A stretch of 64,000 nucleotides of DNA from Suicoccus acidiformans (GTDB taxonomy: Bacteria; Bacillota; Bacilli; Lactobacillales; Aerococcaceae). Of the stretch, positions 8,385-16,846 are shown in pieces. A model generated the notes under the pieces. The model was not told where the DNA came from. It was given only the letters and a program-made list of their open reading frames with translations, and searched no databases. The position numbers and the translations under genes were made by a program. Each line of letters starts with the position of its first letter. The first letter of the stretch is position 1. Location: contig NZ_CP023434.1 in the NCBI RefSeq assembly GCF_003546865.1, forward strand, positions 2,170,001 to 2,234,000, written 5' to 3'.

Positions 8385-9782
8385 ATGAAGAAACAATATC
8401 CAACAGAAGTATTAGACGTTAGAATTGATAAGCTCGATAGCAAAGGTATGGGCGTGGCGAAATATGTCCACCCACCGGTTACAGGTTCAAACGGCAAGCA
8501 ACTCAAATTATTTATTCCTAATACCGTCCCAGGTGATTTGGTCAGAGTGACGGTACCGAACGCCAAGGGGCGTCGTAAAGCTACACTCAATTTCGATACC
8601 CTCTTAGAAGCTGGTCCAACGCGCAATCCAGAAGTAGATACCCAGGCGAGCCGAGCGGGAGGGACTCCGTTATTGGCAATGACTTATGCTGGGCAGTTGG
8701 CCTATAAAGAGAGTCTTGTACGAGGATTTATTGAAGGTCAAGGCTTCGATGGGCAGTTAGTTCAGCCGATTATTGGAATGGATACGCCGACCCGCTACCG
8801 CAATAAGATGGAATTAACCTTTGGTAGCCGTGGCGAGTTAGGCATGCATGCCCAAGGAGATTTCCGCACAATCATCGATATGAAAGACTCCATTCTGGCT
8901 CCGGAAATCATGGTCCAAGCCAAGCATATTGTAAGCGATTGGCAGCAAGCCTATCAACTCCCCGGCTACGACAAAGAAGCCAAAACAGGGCTACTGCGCA
9001 ATCTTATGATGCGCTATTCTTTTGCAACGAAAGAATTAATGGTTGTTCTATACGCCACGGACACTTCAGCAAACTACGCTGAAGCCAGTCAAGCATTAAC
9101 CGACCGTTTAAGTGAGCAGCTCCCCAATTTAGCTAGCTTTATTTGGATTAAGAATACGCGCATTGCTGACAAAGTAGACGCAGAAGAGACTGCCGTCTTA
9201 TATGGACGTGACTTTATCTATGATGAACTTGCAGGTTATCGTTACCGCCTATGGCCGGATACTTTCTTCCAGCCGAACCCCGTTCAAGCTGAGAAGATGG
9301 TCCAACTAGCCATTGACATGGCTGAAGTAAAAGAAGATATGCGGGTCTTGGATTTATTCTGTGGTGTTGGTACATTTAGCCTACCCCTGGCATCTCGGAG
9401 TAAGGAATTGGCTGGCATCGAGATTGTGGAAGCGTCCATTGAGTCAGCTAAACGCAATGCCGCAGACAATGGCTTGGAGAATACCTTCTTTATGGCAAGT
9501 GATGCGCGTAATGGCCTGAAAGTTCTGCCTGAAGTGTGGGGCCAACCGGACCTCTTATTGTTGGATCCACCAAGAAGTGGTGCTGGCGGTAAGGTCATGC
9601 GAGCGATTGGACGTTTCGGGACGGAGAAAGTTGTGTATGTTAGTTGTAATCCGAAGACCTTAGCTGAAGACCTTGTCTGGTTGCGGGATTTCGGTTATGC
9701 ATTGAAAGTGGTACAGCCAGTCGATCAATTTCCATATAGTAATCATGTGGAGTGCGTGGTATTGATGGAAAAAGATAGATAA
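8385..9782 (+). CDS. rlmD: 23S rRNA (uracil-C5)-methyltransferase, RlmD/RlmCD type (copy 1)
   Basis: The 465-residue protein has an N-terminal TRAM-like OB domain (residues about 5-65) and a SAM-dependent methyltransferase domain: DLFCGVGTFSLPLA, LLLDPPRSGAGG and the catalytic YVSCNPKTLAEDL. The family methylates uracil-C5 in 23S rRNA in the cytoplasm. The ATG at 8385 has GAGGTGA just upstream. A second family member is at 45486-46850 in the opposite direction. The 3' end codes a stretch (9744-9764) nearly the same as the ICE junction in copy 2. The gene is intact and followed by its own terminator. Confidence 0.9.
   Translation: MKKQYPTEVLDVRIDKLDSKGMGVAKYVHPPVTGSNGKQLKLFIPNTVPGDLVRVTVPNAKGRRKATLNFDTLLEAGPTRNPEVDTQASRAGGTPLLAMTYAGQLAYKESLVRGFIEGQGFDGQLVQPIIGMDTPTRYRNKMELTFGSRGELGMHAQGDFRTIIDMKDSILAPEIMVQAKHIVSDWQQAYQLPGYDKEAKTGLLRNLMMRYSFATKELMVVLYATDTSANYAEASQALTDRLSEQLPNLASFIWIKNTRIADKVDAEETAVLYGRDFIYDELAGYRYRLWPDTFFQPNPVQAEKMVQLAIDMAEVKEDMRVLDLFCGVGTFSLPLASRSKELAGIEIVEASIESAKRNAADNGLENTFFMASDARNGLKVLPEVWGQPDLLLLDPPRSGAGGKVMRAIGRFGTEKVVYVSCNPKTLAEDLVWLRDFGYALKVVQPVDQFPYSNHVECVVLMEKDR
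9744..9764 (+). other. Attachment-like sequence in copy 1 rlm 3' end
   Basis: These 21 bases contain GTGGAGTGCGT and match the ICE junction at 45507-45527 (minus strand) at 18 positions. They encode the conserved HVECVVL end of the methyltransferase. There is no sign that an element is inserted at this copy, because the gene and its terminator continue normally. Confidence 0.45.
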
Positions 9783-9792
9783 GAATCGCTTA

Positions 9793-9843
9793 AAAACGGG
9801 GTTTCTGAATGTTCCGAAAGTGTTTTGAGACCCCGTTTTTGCT
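9793..9843 (+). terminator. Terminator of rlm copy 1
   Basis: The inverted repeat AAAACGGGG...CCCCGTTTT with a long loop is followed by TTTT and begins 10 bases after the stop codon. Confidence 0.8.
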
Positions 9844-9970
9844 TTTACTGTGTCTGGTAATTGGAATTCTTGATTTTAAGCTGTAAAAGTTTAAGATGTA
9901 TGTGGGGAGTGGTCCATGTTCCCAAATGGCGGCAAAATGATAACGGTTCAAAGCTTACAATTTAATAAAG

Positions 9971-10030
9971 GGAAAAAGCCTTGATATAGTGTTTTTACTG
10001 GAAAGTAAAGCGATTATATCAGGGCTTTTT
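9971..10030 (+). terminator. Hairpin with T-run in the 9.8-10.2 kb gap
   Basis: AAAAAGCC plus TGATATA pairs with TATATCA plus GGGCTTTTTT, giving a strong stem and a T-run on the plus strand. No gene ends just before it, so it may be left over from a lost gene. The rest of the 431-base gap (9783-10213) holds the terminator before it, a GGGTA...TACCC pairing near 10098-10136, and a promoter; no coding frame was seen. Confidence 0.55.
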
Positions 10031-10173
10031 TAGTTGGTTGAGAGGTGGAGATTGATGGTTGAGATGGAGGGTTGCATCCGAGGGAAGTCGAGAGGGTGGG
10101 TATGTTAAATTGTTTGCTAGAGCGTTAAAATACCCACGGCTACTTGTTTAACAAGAGTAACTGTTATTTTTTT

Positions 10174-10181
10174 GCTATAAT
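10174..10181 (+). promoter_or_regulatory. Extended -10 of the unknown defence-island gene
   Basis: The plus strand reads TGCTATAAT, a perfect extended -10 box, 33 bases before the ATG at 10214. GGGAGG in front of that ATG is a good ribosome-binding site. Confidence 0.6.
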
Positions 10182-10213
10182 ATACAAGAGTACATTTAGG
10201 GAGGGAGATTACT

Positions 10214-10789
10214 ATGACTGACTTTGAAAAATATATGAATCAATTTGTAGAGTTTTTGGATAGTGAAAAGAAAAGCATTTTAATCACGGGATTAGACGAT
10301 GATGCAAAAGTTCGGATGGTATTAAATGGGTTAAATGAAAGATATAAGAATGGCATGATTAGATGCTCTGAACTAGGCAGAATTGCTGAAATTATTAATG
10401 GAGCTTTTCATAATAAACATTTACCTTCGAAAATTAGCGGACAAAAAGTATACTCAGTTGGAAATATGGAAATAACTTTTTCTAAATATGTGGATTCGAT
10501 AGTTAGACATACGATCGGGGAGAGATTCGATTTTGTTTTATACTTCCCTATAGAAACAGTTCTGTTTCCAGGTAAGGAAAAATATTTGAATCAATTATTA
10601 AATAATATTAGTCATACAGGTTCTTCAAAAATTGTTTTATTGACTACTAACGATCATAAGAAAAATTTGAAGGCTTTACGAGACATTGCCGATGAGCATA
10701 TCCATTATGACATTTCAAATGATAATCCCGAATTGCTTGAAGTAGTAAAAAGTAATTTAGGAGATTTTGAATATCCATTATTTGAGTAA
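10214..10789 (+). CDS. Unknown 191-residue protein of the defence island
   Basis: I do not recognise this family. The protein starts at an ATG with GGGAGG 8-12 bases upstream and has its own extended -10 promoter. It is acidic, without membrane segments or signal. It starts with a ligand-binding-like IILITGLDD-type turn (SILITGLDDDAKV, residues 21-33) and has alternating hydrophobic strands (FDFVLYFPIETVLF, SKIVLLTTNDH), which suggest an alpha/beta fold, possibly a degenerate P-loop or Rossmann fold. The base composition is much more AT-rich than the flanking chromosome and like the restriction genes that follow. It may be part of the same defence island or an unrelated cargo gene. Confidence 0.7.
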   Translation: MTDFEKYMNQFVEFLDSEKKSILITGLDDDAKVRMVLNGLNERYKNGMIRCSELGRIAEIINGAFHNKHLPSKISGQKVYSVGNMEITFSKYVDSIVRHTIGERFDFVLYFPIETVLFPGKEKYLNQLLNNISHTGSSKIVLLTTNDHKKNLKALRDIADEHIHYDISNDNPELLEVVKSNLGDFEYPLFE

Positions 10790-10821
10790 AAAATAAAAAG
10801 GGAACATTTGCTCTTGTTTTA

Positions 10822-10830
10822 TGGTATAAT
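10822..10830 (+). promoter_or_regulatory. Extended -10 of the DNA methyltransferase gene
   Basis: TGGTATAAT with a weak -35 (GAACAT) 17 bases before TATAAT. It leaves a leader of about 95 bases before the TTG start of the methyltransferase gene. Confidence 0.5.
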
Positions 10831-10930
10831 CATTTTAGATAAAAGTAAATTGAAAAGGCTCTTAGAATTAATTTATACCTTGATAAAGTTGAGGTTACTA
10901 GGTATTCTTAAGTAAAGAAAGGTGATATAA

Positions 10931-11842
10931 TTGCTTTTGCCACGAAAAATAAATATCCCTCAAGTACCGCCGATTAAGATTCAAGGAATAAAAACGAAGT
11001 TAGTACCTTTTATAACGGAATCTGTTAAATGGGATGGTGAAGGAACTTATTTTGAACCATTTATGGGTTCTGGAGTTGTAGGATTTAACATAGCCCCTCA
11101 AAGAGCTGTGTTTAGTGATACCAATCCATATATAATTCAATTTTATAAAGATGTGCAAGATGGTACGATTACCCCTCATATTGTGCATGAGTATCTAAAA
11201 GAAGAGGGATATAAATTATCTCAAACCCCAAACGATAAGACTTCATATTATTATGAAGTGAGAAACAGATTCAACAAAACACATTCTTCTTTAGATTTTC
11301 TATTTTTACAAAGATCCAACTTTAATGGTATGATTAGATTCAATTCAAAAGGAGAGTATAATGTACCGTTTGGAAGGAAACCTCAGAGATTTCAACAGGC
11401 ATTAATTACTAAGATTTGCAATCAAGTAAAATGGGTACAAGAAACTATGAAGAATAAGGAATGGGATTTTCTTTGCGTTTCTTTCGAAGAGATTTTTGAA
11501 ATGGTAGAAGAAGGAGATTTTATATATTTAGATCCTCCTTATATTAATAGACATGATGGTTATTACGATTCGTGGAACGAGGAACTTGCTAACCAACTTG
11601 CTTATTTAGCTCAACATTGTGATGCAGGGTATGCGTTTAGTATGTGGTACGAGAATAAATATAGAAAAAATGATCATATATTAGAATGGGACAAAGGTGT
11701 ATTGCTAACTACTGAACATTTTTATCATGTAGGGGCAAAAGAGGCGAATAGAAACAAAATGATCGAGGCATTAATAGTAAGCGAAAAAAATGTTAACTAT
11801 CAAGAAGTTAGAGAGCCTTTTGAGCAGTTGGCGTTATTATAA
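10931..11842 (+). CDS. Adenine-specific DNA methyltransferase, Dam/M.EcoRV-like
   Basis: The 303-residue protein has the D12-class layout: IKIQGIKTKLVPFI then FEPFMGSGVVGF (SAM-binding FxGxG-like motif), the FSDTNPYII motif, and the catalytic DPPY in FIYLDPPYINRHDGYY. This is the order seen in Dam, DpnM and M.EcoRV, which methylate N6 of adenine. The start is a TTG preceded by AAAGGTGA. The next gene, on the opposite strand, is an EcoRV-like nuclease, so the pair is a type II restriction-modification system, and the likely target is GATATC by homology (inference). The gene is intact. Confidence 0.88.
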   Translation: MLLPRKINIPQVPPIKIQGIKTKLVPFITESVKWDGEGTYFEPFMGSGVVGFNIAPQRAVFSDTNPYIIQFYKDVQDGTITPHIVHEYLKEEGYKLSQTPNDKTSYYYEVRNRFNKTHSSLDFLFLQRSNFNGMIRFNSKGEYNVPFGRKPQRFQQALITKICNQVKWVQETMKNKEWDFLCVSFEEIFEMVEEGDFIYLDPPYINRHDGYYDSWNEELANQLAYLAQHCDAGYAFSMWYENKYRKNDHILEWDKGVLLTTEHFYHVGAKEANRNKMIEALIVSEKNVNYQEVREPFEQLALL

Positions 11843-11848
11843 AAAATT

Positions 11849-11870
11849 AAAACTTCCATTATTCAATTTA
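11849..11870. terminator. Left arm of the shared terminator between the M and R genes
   Basis: AAAACTTCCATTATTC here pairs with GAATAGTGGAAGTTTT at 13356-13371. Without the ISL3 element the two arms would be about 6 bases apart, forming a bidirectional terminator for the convergent methyltransferase and nuclease genes. The 8-base target copy TCAATTTA (11863-11870) is the loop. Confidence 0.75.
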
Positions 11871-13343
11871 GGCTCTTTGTCAAATAGGGTTGATGAGTAA
11901 ATTTAAGGTCAAGCGACTAAATTTGTTGCTTGATCTTTTTCTTTGTTCTTAGGTTCATAAAGTCGGCACATGAGTAATATTCTGTCTCTAAAATGACTGA
12001 AGTTTCTGTAACCATAACCATTGCGTTTGAGTAGTTTAATCTTATTATTAATCCCTTCGATAGGACCATTACTAAGGCCTGCATGTGTGAGTGTGTTATG
12101 GATATATTCCCCATACTTTCTGAACGTCCTTAATACACGCCTTAAGCCTTTTGAAAGTGTCATGGACCGGCTTTGTGCCAAAATCTCTTGATATCGTTGC
12201 CAGTTCCTATCCCTTAAGGCATCGCCCAATTGATGCACCATTTGATAGGTATCCTTCAAGACGTCGTCGTGCTGAATGAGATAGTCCACAATGCTACGAG
12301 TATTGGTTAACCAATCAAACAGTGGGAAGCGATGGTATTCAGTAGACATTAAGTCGCTTTTTGGTTTGAGTATTAATTTCCAATAACGCTTAAGTTTATT
12401 ATAGAGTCTTGAATCTTTATAACGAACCTCGTTCATGTAACGAATTCGTGTCCGATCTAATTCGCGATTTAAGGCTTGAATTAAATGGAACGGATCAAGA
12501 ATAATCTTTGCATTTGGAAACCATCGCTTTGCCAGGTGCATGTATGGTTCGTACATATCTATCGTAATGGTTTGAACTTGGTAACGTGCTTGGCGACTAA
12601 ACCTTGAGAAATAAGCACTGAGTGAGTGTGTTTTTCTGTCTTCGACCACATCTACGATTTTATGTGACAGTGTATCACAACAGATGAAGCTCATCGCTGC
12701 TTTAACCGACTTAACGCTTTTAAATTCATCAAAGGATAGATGCTTAGGCAACTGTTCAGTGGACCGTATTCGAATAGCTCGAGCGGTTTCATGAATCACC
12801 CGTCGGACTGTATTTGGTGATACAAAAGTATCTTTGGCGATATCTGTTTCACAAGTGACTCTTGTGGCGCGGTCCATAATCTGTTGTTTGACTTGATTCG
12901 TAATATAGCAGTCAGGATTAACGATGGATGTCTTCGCTGTAAATGACCGCCCACAGGCTTTGCATAAAAAGCGTTGCTTAGCTAGGATTAAGTAAGCAGG
13001 TAAGCCTGATTTGGCTGTTAATGTCAGACGAGAGGAGCGTTTTCCATTACTGACAATGACATAATCATTATTGGCAATGCCACAATGAGGACAAGCCTCC
13101 GGTTTATATGCCAATGTTCCTCGATAAAAGAGCGATGTTCGCCCTTTGAATTCTATCTCTTCACAATAATCCATATCGATTTCAATGTTTTTGTCTTTTA
13201 ATTGGAAGGTTTTTTCGATAAAATGATTCATACGTAGATGTTCTCCTTTATTATTGGGTCAACTTTAATATTAAAGAACATCTGCGTTTTTTGCACTTAA
13301 AAACGGTCGAGAAATTTCCATCAACCGTATTTATTTTAGAACC
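11871..13343 (-). mobile_element. ISL3-family insertion sequence, complete
   Basis: The 1473-base element has imperfect terminal inverted repeats beginning GGCTCTTTGTC on the left and, on the minus strand at the right end, GGTTCTAAAATA; both share GGTTGATG further in. It is flanked by an 8-base direct repeat, TCAATTTA (11863-11870 and 13344-13351), the size usual for ISL3. It carries one intact transposase gene, so it could still be active. Confidence 0.92.
11909..13231 (-). CDS. ISL3-family transposase
   Basis: The 440-residue protein has the ISL3 layout: an N-terminal zinc-finger domain (CPHCG near residue 45 and CKACGRSF near 93), a helix-turn-helix, and the DDE_Tnp_ISL3 catalytic domain with DEFKSVKSVKAAMSF, ITIDMYEPY, ILDPFHLIQALNRELD and, near the end, GPIEGINNKIKLLKRNGYGYRN. 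It is full length. The element was inserted between the two restriction-modification genes without damaging either. Confidence 0.95.
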   Translation of the reverse strand: MNHFIEKTFQLKDKNIEIDMDYCEEIEFKGRTSLFYRGTLAYKPEACPHCGIANNDYVIVSNGKRSSRLTLTAKSGLPAYLILAKQRFLCKACGRSFTAKTSIVNPDCYITNQVKQQIMDRATRVTCETDIAKDTFVSPNTVRRVIHETARAIRIRSTEQLPKHLSFDEFKSVKSVKAAMSFICCDTLSHKIVDVVEDRKTHSLSAYFSRFSRQARYQVQTITIDMYEPYMHLAKRWFPNAKIILDPFHLIQALNRELDRTRIRYMNEVRYKDSRLYNKLKRYWKLILKPKSDLMSTEYHRFPLFDWLTNTRSIVDYLIQHDDVLKDTYQMVHQLGDALRDRNWQRYQEILAQSRSMTLSKGLRRVLRTFRKYGEYIHNTLTHAGLSNGPIEGINNKIKLLKRNGYGYRNFSHFRDRILLMCRLYEPKNKEKDQATNLVA

Positions 13344-13371
13344 TCAATTTATTAGAATAGTGGAAGTTTTT
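13344..13371. terminator. Right arm of the split M/R terminator
   Basis: This is the second copy of the 8-base target TCAATTTA followed by GAATAGTGGAAGTTTTT, the partner of the arm at 11849. The T-run lies on the plus strand here and on the minus strand at the other arm. Confidence 0.75.
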
Positions 13372-13394
13372 ATGTGGATCAATAATGCTAAATA

Positions 13395-14264
13395 TTAATA
13401 ATCAATATTTCCTAGTTCAGTTTGCTTCCTATAATCAACAAGGTACTGATCGTATTTATCTTGTAAAATACTAGCTTGTTTTGAATCTGTTTTTCTGATC
13501 CATGAAATATAAGAAGATAAATCAGTAAAAAGAGAATCTCTAACTTCCTTTGAATCTGTATATCTTGGGTGGTTTGTCCAGTAGTGGTTAAAAACATCTT
13601 CTCCTAAATAGGAAAATGGACCAGCGCCATATACAAATGGCTGAATGTTACTGGCTTTAATTGTTCCTATATTATCAGTATTTCCACTCCCTTTTTTATC
13701 TCCACAAATCCTAAATTTTTCTTGAACAAAAACTTCAACATCTTTATATGCCGGAATAATACCTGTTCGCTTATCTAATTTCACCCTACCGTGGGTTGGT
13801 TTTTCCTCTCTAACATATACAACTCCTAAAATATAGTGAGCTTTATAATCGTCGTAATGACCAACTATATTTTTCGTTCCGTTCCGCATAAAACTTGTAA
13901 AACTTCCACCTGTAAATCCAAATTTAGCTTTTTCTGATCTTCGATAAGTAGTTTTCACATCAATTCCAATTTTATTACCAATGCTATCAAAAAAATAGTA
14001 GTCTGGATATACAGTTTGTTTCTCGGACATACCTAATTGGAATCCTAGTTCATTCGCAGATTTTTCAAGTGCGTCAAAAGTAATAACTTCAAATAATCTA
14101 CCTAATATTTTCGAATCGTTACCAAAGGTATAAATATCATCTTTTTTATTAACAAAACCAACTAACTCCCACTCTTCTTCTGTAGTTGGTAAATGTTTTG
14201 TAATTGTGCTTATGATAATATCTGTGTGTTTTTGTATTATATCGATTTTGTTTTCTTTTGTCAT
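13395..14264 (-). CDS. Type II restriction endonuclease, EcoRV-like
   Basis: The 289-residue protein keeps the EcoRV core: a SD/GSDTK-like segment (FGNDSKILGRLFEV), the catalytic pair in VYPDYYFFDS and IGIDVKTTYRR (PD...DxK), then GGSFTSFMRNGTKNIV, the region around EcoRV's Q/T loop, and GDKKGSGNTDNIGTIKA. The last matches EcoRV GDLAGSGNTTNIGSI closely. It should cut DNA at GATATC if specificity is kept (inference). The ATG at 14264 has AGGGAG upstream; the longer frame from 14318 overlaps the ATPase remnant. It is longer than EcoRV (about 245 residues), mainly by extra N- and C-terminal helices. It converges on its methyltransferase gene, with ISL3 between them. Confidence 0.9.
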   Translation of the reverse strand: MTKENKIDIIQKHTDIIISTITKHLPTTEEEWELVGFVNKKDDIYTFGNDSKILGRLFEVITFDALEKSANELGFQLGMSEKQTVYPDYYFFDSIGNKIGIDVKTTYRRSEKAKFGFTGGSFTSFMRNGTKNIVGHYDDYKAHYILGVVYVREEKPTHGRVKLDKRTGIIPAYKDVEVFVQEKFRICGDKKGSGNTDNIGTIKASNIQPFVYGAGPFSYLGEDVFNHYWTNHPRYTDSKEVRDSLFTDLSSYISWIRKTDSKQASILQDKYDQYLVDYRKQTELGNIDY

Positions 14265-14292
14265 TCTATAAGTGTCTCCCTTTTGAATTGTG

Positions 14293-15690
14293 TTAGTCTG
14301 GACTAGGTAAAAACCCATTTTTCTCTGTTAATTCTATTAAATTAACACCTCGAGATTGAAAATTTAAATAAGGTAAGCTCCTAGAATTTTCAACAACAAT
14401 GATTTGCCCCTTATCTTGATTGCTAGACATATATTCGAATAATCCCGTTCGCATATTTTCACTAGCGGCTTCAGCTGAACCCTGGTCAAGACCTAATAGA
14501 GGAGTATCAATCAGAGTTATATTTAAGCTATAAATTCCTGAATGATATAATAGTTCCCTTAACATAAGTATTACAATCGTATTTAAATATGCTTTATAGC
14601 CTTGTCCAAAACTGCTTTTTGGATTACCATCAATTTTAATATCAAATTTTGTTAAATCAAATCTTGCAGAAACAAATCTGTCATAATTGGCCTCCTATAA
14701 AATTTTATTTAACAAATTATTTATTACTCTGATTGTACTATCATCAAAATAACTTTTTGGAAGAAACTCTAAAGTTTTAGTTCTATCTTCTTTCTCTAAC
14801 TCAATAAGATCATCATTCCAGTCTTCAACAATCTTCTGTAGTGATTGAAGTTGAGAGTCAATCTTTTCGTATTCAGTAATCTGGGAAATTGTGTCTTTAA
14901 TATCATTGATTAAAGGCGACAAATTAAAACTGATTTTACTATTAATTTCATCTTTTTTTACTCTCAGCTGAGAAATTTGCTTTCTTAAATGACTTTTGTC
15001 TTCTACAACTTCTTTTATTGTTTTTTCTAAATCGTTTGCTTGCTTAATTAGTCTTAGCAATTCATTGTTAACTGTTTCTTTGTATGATGAAATGCCTTTA
15101 TACTCAATAGGCTGATCACAAAATGGACAATTCTCATCGTGGCATTCTTCGCTTAGTTCTTTATGGATTTGTTCACCTTCAAGAATTAGAGTTAACCTTT
15201 TTATATCAGATACGTACTGTGTCTTTAATGCATCATATCTTGAAGAAAGTACCTCAAGCTCATATAACACGCTATTTAAATCTTTAATCTGAATCAAAAT
15301 GTTTTGACGTTTATCCATTGACTCTTGTAATTTATTTTCAAGTTTAGTAAGTTGATTGCTTAATTCTTCAACACTAATGCCATCAATACTACCTGCTATA
15401 CTTTTTAGCTTATCATCTAGCGCTTTATAAGATTCTGCGTAAGAATTTTGCTTGTTTTTAATGTATTCTCTAATTGCTATCTTCTTGGCATTTTTTATTT
15501 CTTTTTTGATTTCCTCACTGTACTCAGAAAAATCATATCCATAAAGCAAAAAAAGAATTGCTGATATTACTAGAGTATTATTGGTATATCCTTTTGGCAG
15601 TAAGATGGAATCCTCTTGAGATATTCTATTTTCGTCAACATAAAATAGATGAATTATACCTCTTAAGTGTAGAGAAGTCAAACATTTATG
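14293..15690 (-). pseudogene. Rad50/SMC-like ATPase, 5' truncated with one in-frame stop
   Basis: Two open stretches in one frame (15690-14695 and 14694-14293) make a coiled-coil ATPase whose N-terminal Walker A part is gone, removed by the insertion sequence at 15689. What remains is a coiled coil broken by a zinc-hook-like CPFCDQPIEY, then after the second coil ARFDLTKFDIKIDG, an ABC signature-like SSFGQGYKAYLN and the Walker B/D-loop LIDTPLLGLDQG. The single stop is a TAG at 14695-14697 between KIL and EANYDRF, where a Gln codon CAG would restore the frame. Such ATPases are common in phage-defence loci. The gene lies 28 bases upstream of the nuclease start in the same direction. Confidence 0.75.
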
Positions 15691-16827
15691 ACACAAGCTC
15701 TGAAAAATAGTTTGTGGAAAAGCAGTTAAACAATCAGAATACTTCTGGAAAGTTTTGTCAAGGCCTTTAGAGCGAAGCGTGCCTTGACGAAACTTGGAAG
15801 AAATATATAATAGCTAACCTACTTTTTCAAAAAATTCAGCGACAACTTCATTTGGATTCTTGAAATTTAAAATCTTCCGGTAGGTATTATTGTAGCTTGT
15901 ATTGTACCTTCTTAAAGCTTTTTCTAGCTCCTCTTCACTGGAAAAACGTCTTCTTGAATAGAATCTTGTTTCGTCTTCTCGGTGACTCCTCTCTACCAAC
16001 CCGTTCTGCCAAGGACTATAAGGAGCAGTCGTTTGATAGTCGATATCCAAGAAATTTAAGATCTTTTGAAACCTTGATTTCTTATCGGTTTCCTGAGGGT
16101 CGTTGGTAAATTCTTTCCCGTTGTCAGTTTGTATCTTGTCAATCTTAAAGCCCATTTCCTCTTCCAAAGTGAGAACGAATTCAGAGGTTGTATAGGTGCT
16201 ATTTTCATTCATCAGACTTCAGCGCCCTCTTGCGTGAATAAGCGTCTATGGCCGTGATTTGGTAGTATCTTTTATGGTGACTCACAAAGCCGATAGAGTT
16301 CACAGGAACGTATTTAACATCAATTTGAACCAGTTGACCAGGATGAGTGTATTTAGGCTTTTCTTTCTGCTTCTTGCGTTTTTTCTTGGCTTTTGAAGGC
16401 TTGCCTAGACCCATCTTTCTGATTTGTCGGCACAGGGAATCATAAGACCTGGTGTAGCCCTCATCTTTGCATTTGCGGTAGACGTGAGCTAACCCACGGT
16501 GTCTATGGTGCCTATGCATGTGTTTAATCAGATCTAATTCATCCTGTGTATGTTGGTTAGGATGTGATTTAGGACGAGTAGACTTCTTTCGCAAGGATTC
16601 AATTGATCCATCATACCTTTGTCGCCATCTCTGAACATATTGCCTGGATTTATGATATCTCCTTGCGGCTGCGGCATTATTATTCACTTTAATGGCATAC
16701 TTAACAATTCGTTCGCGATGTTTCATACCTTCTGTTATAATAGACATATAAGAGATCCTTTCTATGTTTATAATTGTTCACAAATCTATTATAACAGAGG
16801 GGTCTCTTTTTTATTTGTTTTATGTCA
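15689..16827 (-). mobile_element. Insertion sequence with IS481/IS3-type integrase-core transposase, decayed
   Basis: About 1.14 kb. The ends are uncertain: TGACA on the left (15689) and its reverse form TGTCA on the right (16827), with weak similarity beyond. The left end cuts the ATPase gene and the right end cuts a mef-like gene, and no target duplication is seen, so flanking DNA was probably lost in a deletion next to the element. Confidence 0.65.
15814..16747 (-). pseudogene. Frameshifted DDE transposase
   Basis: The first frame (16747-16205) gives a helix-turn-helix region (ARRYHKSRQYVQRWRQRY) and the start of the integrase core (GQLVQIDVKYVPV, TAIDAYSRKRAL). The second frame (16212-15814) gives IQTDNGKEFT and the final Glu in WQNGLVERSHREDE. 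Joined, they make a normal DDE catalytic domain of about 310 residues. The break near 16210 has no slippery heptamer, so I take it as a mutation. It belongs to the rve-core transposases (IS481 or an IS3 relative); I cannot name the IS. Confidence 0.8.
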
Positions 16828-16846
16828 CATATGTATTATCTCATAA

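Noticed and set aside
9744..9764. ICE insertion in rlm copy 1
   Set aside because: The gene runs on to its own stop and terminator with no junction; only the sequence similarity remains.
14293..15690. Assignment of the coiled-coil ATPase to the DUF3732 family
   Set aside because: The signature and Walker B surroundings (SSFGQGYKAYLN, LIDTPLLGLDQG) fit general Rad50-like ATPases better; I could not confirm DUF3732.
16200..16215. Programmed frameshift in the IS481/IS3-like transposase
   Set aside because: No slippery heptamer or stimulatory hairpin at the junction; a simple indel fits better.
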